Of a stretch of DNA of 64,000 bases, positions 48,189-56,861 are shown piece after piece. Below the pieces are notes generated by a model. The model had not been told where the DNA came from. It made no database searches and saw only the letters and a program-made list of their open reading frames with translations. A program made the translations under genes and the position numbers. The DNA lies in NCBI GenBank assembly GCA_026873275.1, contig JANTUC010000003.1, positions 2,170,001 to 2,234,000 on the forward strand. The letters are read 5' to 3'. Positions within the stretch are counted from its first letter, which is position 1; each line of letters starts with the position of its first letter. This DNA comes from Pseudopithomyces maydicus. Its lineage: Eukaryota; Ascomycota; Dothideomycetes; Pleosporales; Didymosphaeriaceae.

Positions 48189-48913
48189 CTTGGACAATGG
48201 CGGTTCGTGGTGTAGAATGGTATGCAATTTGTTAGGGCTCGAGTACTTTTATGATGCCAGGATGACTTTGCTTCTGCTCACTGGGTTTGAAAACAGCTAT
48301 TTCTTCAGTGCTTTGAGTTCAGTTGATGTAGTTTATGTATCTTAATGAATTTATGCTTTTAGTTAATTTCTTGGCATCCTCGTGTATCGTACTGTGTCAA
48401 TTCTGTGCATTTACCAACCTACTTTTGGTATTCCAAATTCACAACGCCAATATCTGCTATAGTCGCAACATTCAACAAATATTCACAAGGAACTGTTTTT
48501 ACGTGCTATCGTTGAGTATGTGCTGCTGAATCTAGGATCACTGTAGGCCCTGCATTGTTGGTCTCTAGTGCATGCTATCATACAAAGTGCACGATGTCAT
48601 TAATAAGATAGGGACACAAGATGATCATAAGATAATTCATACAGTCACAGCAGAGAATCGTGTGCAGTAATTATATGATGTCATTTATATAACAATTATA
48701 AAGGACAGCAGACTGTGTCTGTAAGAGAATGATGGAGTCCACCATGACGGGAGTAGATATCCCACTGCACAGAAATAAAAGTGCAAAAGATAGATCCAGA
48801 GTATCATATAATCCCTAATGAAATATCCCAATAAGATAGCAGAGTGGGCTGGTTGATTGTTACTTTGTTCCAACGAGATAACATCCCAGCTCCTGCTTGA
48901 TTCACCGTGCTAT
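48189..48913. other. Convergent intergenic region, AT-rich
   Basis: 725 bp of AT-rich sequence between two 3' ends; no gene seen. Confidence 0.6.
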
Positions 48914-50854
48914 TCATGATATGGTAGAGGCACGCTGGAAACCTCTGATTCGACTGTATACTTCTATGTCTTCTTGTGCTTCTTGTGAGAGAAGAGAATT
49001 GCTTTTGTATGCTGAAATATCCTGCTGTTGGATTACTATCGGTAAAGTCGGATTTGACATAACTTGAAGCGAAGTTCGATTCATAGCATCTCCTTCTGAT
49101 GGAAGAGCGTGTTGCGAGGAAATTCTACGGCAACTGAGAATCCTTGGAAAAATTTCGGTTGAGCCGTTCACGAGAACCGCGCAGATCGAGAGCATAGAAC
49201 AGCTCGCTAGACAGATATACACGCTGTTTAGTAAAGATCTATCATAGTTAGTTCCTATTGGATATATGACTGATAGAACCCACAAATATCCCCATTCCGG
49301 CATCTGGAGTTTTGTGAGAATGTCAACCCATTTCTTCATTTCCTCTGGAATGGACAAAAGTCGATAGGTGGCGTGAAGAGATAGACCACAGACCAGGATT
49401 GCCATTAAAGTCATGACCAGGTTGCGGTAGGCATTCCCTATCAACGGCACACGGGAGACGCAATTAGCAAAAAAGGCAAGCCCTAGTACGGCCCCCACGA
49501 TGATGAAGTAGGATAGCGCTGTGTCGAACCCATTCATGAGTTGTCCTGCTGTTTGCGCGATAGAAGCAAGAGTGCTCAAGCCGTCATTCACAGTACCGAT
49601 TTTTATCATAGTCTGATTGAGTTCGGTTTCCAGCATCTTGGTCTTATTTTCGAGATGTTCCACACTGGAGGTGACACTCTTGATACCTGTTTGCAGAATT
49701 TCGAAGCTCTTTATCTGGGTCTCGTGCTGTTGCTGAATAGCCAGCATATTCCTGTCGTGATACTCTTGTAAATCCACGTTGTATCTTTCGAATTGTTCAA
49801 AAAGCTCTTGGGTCAGTGACTGGTAAACCACGCCCATGTTCTTGGTGAATTGAGCAAGAGAGTTTGCTTGATTATACGCGATCACCTCTGCGCCTTTTGC
49901 CAGCGAAGCCTTCATGCGGGCTTCAAATTCGGAATGAAGCAACATGTATTGGACTTTGGCCTCTTCTTGTAAAGTGTCCACTTGTTGTTGCATACTGCGA
50001 AGGCTCTGATTTGCCTCATCTAGCTGGGACTGATGCTTCTCATGTGTCTCTTGGACGAGGCGCGTAAAACTCTCGGCTGTTTGGTGAGACTTTTCAAAGA
50101 ACTGTTGTGTTTCATCAGACCAAGTATGTAAACGGTCTTCCATCGCGCTAAAAGTCGATTCCAAAGGCTGTAAATGGTCGTACAGGTTGGAAACAACACG
50201 CGTGAGGTTCTTATAGAGACACAGAGCTTCTTCTTTGTCAATATGCTGCCGGCTAAGGTGGCAGATGTTCATCGCGCGGCTTCTTGCGTTACTGTAGGAA
50301 GTCCACATCTGGGGCGATGATTGCATTGTTGCGAGACACTGGGTGAGATCCGCCTTGGTCGTTGTCGGATAACAAATATCATCGTCGGACAGTTCTGAAT
50401 GGGTCCACAGCCAGGAGCGTTTCACACAAGCTTTCTTGGAGGGTAAGAAAGCTTGACAATTCGGTGGAGAGTTGGGGTGCGTATGATGGACCCCAACGTA
50501 TTCGCAAACAGCGAGCTTCAGGGCATATTCGTTTTGAATGTCTTCAAGAACTTGATTGGGGTAGGCCTTGGCGAACTCGGTAGGATTATCAAGGAGGCTG
50601 CAATCGGTAATAAGTCTTGAAGACGCAAGTTGTGTACATGCTGGAGCTGAATGCAAGCCGTCGATAAAGGTTATTGTGTCCTTGAGCTCGGCTGCTTGAC
50701 TGGCTTCCCTGTTGGTTTGAAGGATGAACGACCAATGAGGATCTATAGCGAGAGAAGAGCCAGCGCGAGGAGATGGTAACTGCGCGGCGGCAACTTCAGA
50801 CCCGATCGCGAAGATGACGATATAAATCAACACCAACCGATGCAGGGGTCGCAT
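48914..50854 (-). CDS. kar5: Kar5/Tht1-type nuclear fusion protein
   Basis: A single exon of 646 codons from ATG 50854, whose product opens with a signal peptide (MRPLHRLVLIYIVIFAIGSEVAAA). The lumenal part has the Cys-containing Kar5/Tht1 signature: CTQLASSRLITDCSLLD, YALKLAVCEYVG, CQAFLPSKKACV. Long coiled coils follow (about residues 240-440; SQLDEANQSLRSMQQQVDTL). Three to four hydrophobic segments come next: SYFIIVGAVLGLAFFANCV (~445-465), LVMTLMAILVCGLSL (~478-495), YLWVLSVIYPIG (~522) and SVYICLASCSMLSICAVLV (~543-562), with a soluble C-terminal tail. Kar5-family proteins sit in the nuclear envelope and fuse nuclei in karyogamy after mating. The frame is open a further 141 codons upstream; those codons are less protein-like and would bury the signal peptide, so I prefer 50854. 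Confidence 0.82.
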   Translation of the reverse strand: MRPLHRLVLIYIVIFAIGSEVAAAQLPSPRAGSSLAIDPHWSFILQTNREASQAAELKDTITFIDGLHSAPACTQLASSRLITDCSLLDNPTEFAKAYPNQVLEDIQNEYALKLAVCEYVGVHHTHPNSPPNCQAFLPSKKACVKRSWLWTHSELSDDDICYPTTTKADLTQCLATMQSSPQMWTSYSNARSRAMNICHLSRQHIDKEEALCLYKNLTRVVSNLYDHLQPLESTFSAMEDRLHTWSDETQQFFEKSHQTAESFTRLVQETHEKHQSQLDEANQSLRSMQQQVDTLQEEAKVQYMLLHSEFEARMKASLAKGAEVIAYNQANSLAQFTKNMGVVYQSLTQELFEQFERYNVDLQEYHDRNMLAIQQQHETQIKSFEILQTGIKSVTSSVEHLENKTKMLETELNQTMIKIGTVNDGLSTLASIAQTAGQLMNGFDTALSYFIIVGAVLGLAFFANCVSRVPLIGNAYRNLVMTLMAILVCGLSLHATYRLLSIPEEMKKWVDILTKLQMPEWGYLWVLSVIYPIGTNYDRSLLNSVYICLASCSMLSICAVLVNGSTEIFPRILSCRRISSQHALPSEGDAMNRTSLQVMSNPTLPIVIQQQDISAYKSNSLLSQEAQEDIEVYSRIRGFQRASTIS

Positions 50855-51557
50855 GTTGACGGTAGGTGTGACCAAGCTCCAGATCCCTGAAGCCTCGACT
50901 ATGGGTTTTCCGAAAGATGGACCGACAAAGACTCTAGATTGCAGGAAGAAAAATACGAAGAATAGGAGGTGGGTGCTATATGCCTGCCTTGTTGCGATGG
51001 TAGTTCTGCCTGCACCGGAGAAGTAAAGGAAGACACGGCAAGAACGGATCGCTCTGGTAAAGGGTGATTGCTTTCTTGGAGTCACGATCAATCTGAGAGA
51101 TACTGACGGGATCGTCATGTGTAGCTGTCTGGCGGCAGCGTAAGAGGTAGCAAGACGAGTTAGCGAGCACATGACCGTTTGTTTGCCCAGGTGGGTACTT
51201 GATTCAGCAAGGCATTGAAAAGCACTGAAAATTGTCAGCGCACTGGGGTGCATGTATAAGTGCCCTAAAGCTTTCACGAGTTGGCGGGTACCTAGCCGTC
51301 GTTACTGTATTTCAGACGTGGGGAGATCAGCAGCGACGCTGGAGGTTTGTGCTTGCTTTGCGTGGGGTTGGTTGCTCCTGCCTCTCAGAACTCGCACTAC
51401 CAGTAACCACCATGCCATGACGCATGCGCGACACACTCGCGACACACTCAGGTGCACCACACTCGAGCACCCGAGTTCAAATCTCCTGAATAATATTACT
51501 TGTTAGTGGATCATTACGTTGGTGATAGTATTGCTATATGCTAAACTGCCACCCTCC
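50855..51557. other. Intergenic: kar5 promoter region
   Basis: 703 bp between two minus-strand genes. The part up to 51277 is open in frame with kar5 and could encode an N-terminal extension (first ATG 51253), but the signal peptide argues against it. Confidence 0.5.
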
Positions 51558-52250
51558 TTACGAGCCCTTCTTGGCAATAATCCATAGAAATGCCGAGTCG
51601 ATTGTACTTGTTCTCACTTCCTTGACCAAAACATGCAGCCCCGATTCCTCTACCATTTTCACACTACCCTCTGCACCCCAGGCACTCCAAAAGGTCCACC
51701 CTTTCTCCTCGCCCAGCCACTTCTCCGCTATGTTGATCTCCTTCTCCTCTTCTGAAAAATTGGCAAGCAAGTAACCTCCTGGCTTTAGCCATCCTGCGAT
51801 TTTCTTCATCAACACAACCTGCTCGTCCCTTGGTAAGTGAATGATGCTATAGAATCCCGTCACTGCGTCGAGTGAGCGAGGAGGAAATTCCAGGCTTAGC
51901 ATGTCACCCTGCACGAGCTGCACTTTGCCCGTCTGGACGTGGTCTGCTAGGTACTGTCGAGCGAGATCGAGTTGAGAGGTAGAGAGGTCGTTTGCCGTCA
52001 CTCGAATCGAAGGGTGTGCATTGTCGAGTAGAGTCTTGGTGCTGGGGATGCCGGCGCCGCAGCCTAATTCTAGCACGCTGACTTCGTCCTTTCCTGTTTC
52101 GCTGAGCAGAGCCAGAAGACGGGTAAGGTAGTCGAGACGGATGTGATCAAGGTCCGTACCGAGTTTTGCATTGTACGTGTGGGCTATGGCATCGTATGTG
52201 CTCTTCATGCGATCTTTTAGATCGGATGGAAGGGCTTCAGAGCTGGTCAT
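51558..52250 (-). CDS. Class I SAM-dependent methyltransferase
   Basis: Single exon, 230 aa. An N-terminal helix with YDAIAHTYNAKLG caps the fold. Motif I is VSVLELGCGAGIPS (about residues 58-71), the acidic residue after strand 2 is in RVTANDLSTSQLDLAR, motif II/post-II is VQLVQGDMLSLEFPPRSLDAV, followed by FYSIIHLPRDEQ and the WLKPGGYLLANF strand typical of the family. The C-terminus has TFWSAWG and a terminal strand SAFLWIIAKK. This is the small-molecule methyltransferase type (Methyltransf_25/11-like) common in fungi; the acceptor is not predictable. No secondary-metabolism genes lie next to it, so a housekeeping or detoxifying role is as likely. Confidence 0.85.
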   Translation of the reverse strand: MTSSEALPSDLKDRMKSTYDAIAHTYNAKLGTDLDHIRLDYLTRLLALLSETGKDEVSVLELGCGAGIPSTKTLLDNAHPSIRVTANDLSTSQLDLARQYLADHVQTGKVQLVQGDMLSLEFPPRSLDAVTGFYSIIHLPRDEQVVLMKKIAGWLKPGGYLLANFSEEEKEINIAEKWLGEEKGWTFWSAWGAEGSVKMVEESGLHVLVKEVRTSTIDSAFLWIIAKKGS

Positions 52251-52858
52251 GACGAAAGTGTTTGATTAGGCGCTTGGTTCGAAGGAAGATGTCGCTTGAT
52301 GTTCACAACCTGTCCTTGCTATGTCCACATGCAATTATAAGCTTTTCCACAAGCCATTGTCCTGAAATGAAGTTAGGGTATGAGAGGTCGATTCGGGTAG
52401 CTGAAGCCGTATTAGCGTCACATACCCCACATCCCAGTCACGCCCTTCCTTTCCATATGGGATGAGCTCCGTGTTTAAGGGCGAATGGTTAAAATTAGAA
52501 GGGCTTCGGGTTCCTGATCGAGCATTCGAGTCAATCTTGTACGTCAACAAGCTAACTTCGTTTTATGAGACCTTGGTTTTTGAAAAGCCGCTGTTAAGCG
52601 TGGAAATTTGAGCCGGGTTTTCACATCAGTGTAGTACAGATAGTCGGTATCTCCAGCGCCGCAGCCAATATAACAATAAATCTATAAAATTTGTTGTTCG
52701 ACCCTGGACTGAGCTAGTATCTACGAACCAAATCAGTAGTCGTAGGTGCTCAGCGCCACCGCAAACCCATATACACATCTCACTTGGTACAAACAACCCG
52801 TCTCTTGATATAATACAATAACCACACATATAGTACATGTATGTCCAACACACTCAGA
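52251..52858. other. Intergenic between tandem minus-strand genes
   Basis: 608 bp; it should hold the methyltransferase promoter and the uL6m 3' UTR. No feature recognised. Confidence 0.6.
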
Positions 52859-53669
52859 TTATTTTGTCCTCTTGTTCTTCAGCTTGATTGTCTCTCCATT
52901 GACGAAGATACCCTTGCCCTTGTATGGCTCTGGTTTCCTCCACATGCGTATCTTTGCGGCAAACTGCATGACCACCTCTTTCTCAGGACCCTCCAAAAGA
53001 AGGCGCGTTGGCTGTGGGGTGCTCGCCTTCATGCCCTTCGGAATGCCTAGCTCAATAGGGTGGGAGTACCCTACCTTCAGATTCACGAACTGCTGACCAG
53101 GGTATTCGGGCTCGACGGTTGTGGCGGTGGTCTCGACGGTCGAGCGATAACCGACACCATTGAAGCGGAGAATCGCGGAATGGCCTTCGCTGACGCCGAG
53201 GATGTGGTTCTGGAGATAGGCGCGAGTCGTTCCTGACGAAAGTTAGTCCGATAGACGGTTGATGATGGCATCTGAATTGCGCACCCCACATGGCCTTTTG
53301 CTTTTTGTCCGTTGAGTCCTCCACAGTAAGCGTGGGGCCAGATAGAGCAGGGTCTTGGTTGATGTTCACGTAGGCGGGTATGTCCATGGAGAGCTCGCCA
53401 AGCGGCCCCTTGATCTGTACCGTCGACATTGCCTTTGTGCGCGCTCCCCTTCCTCTCACCGAGGGCTCGTTAACCTTGAAAGTGACACCTGGAGGTATGG
53501 ACAGCGGTGCGGAGCCGATCTTGGACTGGCATGGTGCAGTTGAAGCGAACCCTCGCGCGCCGACAGGGTATTGAAAGGCCGGTACGAGGAAGAGCGGTAT
53601 CGATTCGGTTGTCTGCGGCGAAGCTGCTAGTAGGCTGCGTACGCAGCGCCGTCGGGTCGTTGAAAACAT
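52859..53669 (-). CDS. MRPL6: Mitochondrial ribosomal protein uL6m (MRPL6)
   Basis: Exons 53669..53285 and 53232..52859 with a 52 bp intron (GTGCGC...CAG); 252 aa. The N-terminus is basic and Ser-rich, ending near RGFASTAPC, as in a mitochondrial presequence. The two L6 domains follow: IPPGVTFKV and VQIKGPLGELSMDIP in the first; TRAYLQNHILGVSEGHSAIL, FNGVGYRS, VNLKVGYSHPIELGIPKGM, LLEGPEKEVVMQFAAKIR and the L6 signature EPYKGKGIFVNGE in the second. It binds 23S-type rRNA in the large subunit of the mitoribosome near the GTPase centre. Start at the Met directly preceding the presequence; an in-frame ATG 56 codons upstream (53837) is less likely. Confidence 0.93.
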
Positions 53670-54531
53670 GGTGGTATGTGTGATGGTTACAGGCCTAAGT
53701 TTTCTGGAGAGATGCGGATGCAGTCGCCAAGAACTGGGATTGGCCAATGGCGGGAAAGCGCCGGCCGAGTGACACCCACGCGAAGCCCTGGAGCCATCCT
53801 CATCACCTAGCATTTGCACAAAGCTGCCATGAAACACATTGGTCTATGAATATACTGATGCTGTGTAACCTTTCTATCTATACTAACAGATAGGTATTTT
53901 TTTTGTTTGCCCTCAACACACAAAAGTACTAGCATAAAAAGACAGATATTCTCGCAAAGCATGGCAAGGACCATTCAGATCATAGCGCCGTTCAACATAA
54001 TACATCGTAATCATGGTCAGACAAAAGCCGGGTATGCTTAGTTATGAAGTACCCTAGTCTAATCCACATCGTTTCTTCTTCCATCACAGCACTCCTCAAC
54101 GAAACGTAGAGAGTCGATGTGTAGCGACCGATTGTTGCGATCAGGATAGCTGCCATGGAACTAATTTCATCATGGCAAACGCATTTAACGGATAAGTGAA
54201 GGGTTCAGATGGGGAGTGGTTAGATGACTCCCAGCTCCCCATTATACACACATACATGGGGTACTCAACCTATTTCACCACTGGGTATGTTTCTTAATTT
54301 GAGCAGTCCTCGTGATTGACCTTTGCTCTGGTCAAACGCCCTAGGTTGAATCTCTCACTCGCTCTCGCTCTCGACCGTTCGCTCTTGCGTCACCTGATAT
54401 CATTTGTGGCGCCGTTCACTCTGACTCCAGTGAAGGCCATCAACTCCCAAACGGAAGCACCGTACTTTTATTCCACAGCCACTGTCCATGAGCACCGCCC
54501 GACTCCACCGCCTTCAACGCTCATTTGCAAG
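53670..54531. other. Divergent intergenic region
   Basis: 862 bp between uL6m (minus) and the next gene (plus). The frame of the downstream gene is open from 54316, but that stretch has no ATG until 54532. CTCTCGCTCTCGCTCTCG at about 54354-54372 is a short CT-rich element. Confidence 0.5.
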
Positions 54532-55443
54532 ATGACCCAACCATGGAGTCGTGGCACTCGTATAGTGACGGCAGCACCATTTGCGACGCCAGCTGCAACG
54601 CCAGCTGCAACGCCCGAACGAACCCTCGGAGACCATACAGAGGTTGTGAGAGAGCAAGTGCACATACCACAACACTACCTCTTCTTGCCCGCGAACCCTT
54701 CGCCATTTCGAGGCACATTCGAGGCTTCACTCGATGCCATTCTTGAATTCAATCAATTTTACCCTGATGCGAAGGACATGATGAATGCGCTTCGCGCGCC
54801 TGTCTCCACATCGACAGACTGGAAGATTATCTTGGGGACGACGCTGCGCCTAGAGCAACCAAGTCTGCTCCCTGCATCACGCATACTACTTGAAGACATC
54901 TTCTTCCTCGTAACTCGGAAACTGCTTCCTGAGCAGATTGCAGAGAACAGGAAGCTTATGGCATCGCTGTACGATGCCAGAAAGTCGCAATCTATGCGAA
55001 CCTCTCTTCGCTACGACATGATGCTGGAATGGACCAAGAGGAATAACAATCACTTCTTGATTGTGGAGTCGCGCCCTCTTCCTGCTCTGCCCAACCCTCC
55101 GTCCGCACCTCCAGATTACGCCCAGCGATACCCCGGTCGGTACCCGCGCATGGAGAATGTCTGGGCGACGTTGATCGCAGGGCCGCCCGAAGGCTGGAGA
55201 TCTGCCAAGAAGACGGAGACAATGAAGCACCATATCACAGGGCTAGACGAGGTGTTGTTGTACACAGACAGCGAGGTGGAAGGGTGGAGGGCCCCGAAGC
55301 TATTTCAAAAGACGCTGCAAGTGATTTTGCAGTGGCAATGGTTGCGACAGAATACGAAAAGGATGGAGGACATGGAGGTAAACGGTTGGAAGGACTTGGA
55401 GGGGCGCGTGGACGAGTGCGAGTGGGTGAGGGATCAAAGGTAG
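54532..55443 (+). CDS. Conserved-looking fungal protein of unknown function
   Basis: Single exon, 303 aa from ATG 54532, the first ATG in the frame. I do not recognise the family. The N-terminus has a Pro/Ala/Thr repeat (ATPAATPAATPERT), then a mixed helical domain: FRGTFEASLDAILEFNQFYP, SRILLEDIFFLVTRKLLPEQ, RTSLRYDMMLEWTKRNNNHF, a Pro-rich loop, RYPRMENVWATLIAGPPEGW, and a helical C-terminus with QVILQWQWLRQNTKRMEDME. No signal peptide or membrane segment. Regular codon use over 900 bp with no opposing ORF of similar quality supports a real gene. It could be a clade-restricted protein. Confidence 0.65.
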   Translation: MTQPWSRGTRIVTAAPFATPAATPAATPERTLGDHTEVVREQVHIPQHYLFLPANPSPFRGTFEASLDAILEFNQFYPDAKDMMNALRAPVSTSTDWKIILGTTLRLEQPSLLPASRILLEDIFFLVTRKLLPEQIAENRKLMASLYDARKSQSMRTSLRYDMMLEWTKRNNNHFLIVESRPLPALPNPPSAPPDYAQRYPGRYPRMENVWATLIAGPPEGWRSAKKTETMKHHITGLDEVLLYTDSEVEGWRAPKLFQKTLQVILQWQWLRQNTKRMEDMEVNGWKDLEGRVDECEWVRDQR

Positions 55444-56861
55444 GGGTAGTAGTTCAAATGGGGTATGGGATGAAAGAGTGGTGATGGAGTTGGAGGGTCA
55501 GCAGCGGGAGCCATGTCCGGTGGTGTTCTTTCGGGCATGGTGCTGAGATTGTGTTCTTGGGTACCGGTAGATGGACGCTCTAGTGACGGATACCATCTCT
55601 TCCTACCAAAAGGAGATGATGCAAATGTAGGGGCGTAACATTTTCGATTCTGGAGAGGGTCTTGCCGTCATAAATGTACACTAAATTGGCAAACGTTTTT
55701 TTTTCTGTGTGGTGCTCCTGGTGCTCGTGGTGGGGGCGGTGTGAGCGGTCGTCGGAGGGCCGATTGCCCAGTGTCCGTAGAGATGGTGGCGGTCCGGCAG
55801 GCTGAGTGAGACGGAATTGCGGACAAGGCACCACCTGTTCGCGCTAGAGGTGTGCGTGTCTTAACGTGTCTTAACGCGGTAATTTCTAGTCTAGGTACTC
55901 GAGAGGTGGTGGTGGTTGCTAGAGCTTGCCCGGACATTCAACGACGCAGTATCGAGTGAGTGGACGGTGGACGGCGAACGGCGAACGGCGTCATGTGCTA
56001 CTATCGATTTGGCTACTACACAGCAGGATGGCGATGGCGATGGCGATGGCGACGAGATGGACTCGATGTTCCTGGACGTGGTGCCGTGGGCCGACGTGGG
56101 TGTTTCGAAAAGAGGGGGCGGCCTGTCCATGGGCGCGACGCTAGCAGGCGACTCCGCATCCATACAGAGGAGCGGACGGGGGCGGCACTTGTGCAGGCTG
56201 CATGGTGGCTGGACTGGGTTCGTGTGCAGGGCGTTCGTGTGCAGGGCTCGCGTGCAATGTGCAATCGCGGGCCATGGCGAATCACGCCTGTGTGCGACTG
56301 GGCAAAAACACCGGCCGGACGGCAGATAACGCGACGAGCGTGGTCGAGTGTGCTGTGCACCGACGCGCAGCGGCCGTTGCGGTGACGGATTAATACATGC
56401 ATGCACGCCAAGCGCGTCGCTAGCACCCTTCATTCTGATAACTTGTACCCCAGGGACCACCTCCTTTAAGTCTTTACCCACTGCGAGATAGGTCCAAGCT
56501 GCCCCCTCCTTGGCCGTTGATCGTGCCGCTGCTTGCTCTGTCACTCCTTTCAGTCTGCTTGCGCGGGACCTGTCTGTCTGTCTGTCTGCCTGTCCGTTCT
56601 TTGCTTTGCTGTGCCCGACGCTGCATGTTTCCGCGACCATTCACCACTAGCACCCCCGTCTCGAAACACACTCGCTGCAAGCACCGTCTGCAACCTCTAA
56701 CAGCCCGCCCACGCGCCTGTTTCCTGCACCACCACAACCACCACCACCACATCACGCCAGCTAGGTAGCACCACGCCTGCAGTCTGCAACCTGCAGCTCG
56801 GCCCTCTGCATCCCAGACGGTCCCTGCAGATGTCGCCAAACTAACAGCTCCGGTGTACACC
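55444..56861. other. Intergenic upstream of the TBC gene
   Basis: 1.4 kb between tandem genes, GC-rich in its second half. It holds a GATGGC array at 56036-56065 and a CTGT array near 56568-56590. Long ORFs on the minus strand (55891-57088) are shadow translations. Confidence 0.5.
56036..56065. repeat. GATGGC hexamer array
   Basis: Four to five tandem GATGGC copies in non-coding sequence. Confidence 0.8.

Noticed and set aside
50855..51277. N-terminal extension of kar5
   Set aside because: Would bury a convincing signal peptide at 50854; its first codon is GTG and the first ATG is 51253. Kept only as an alternative.
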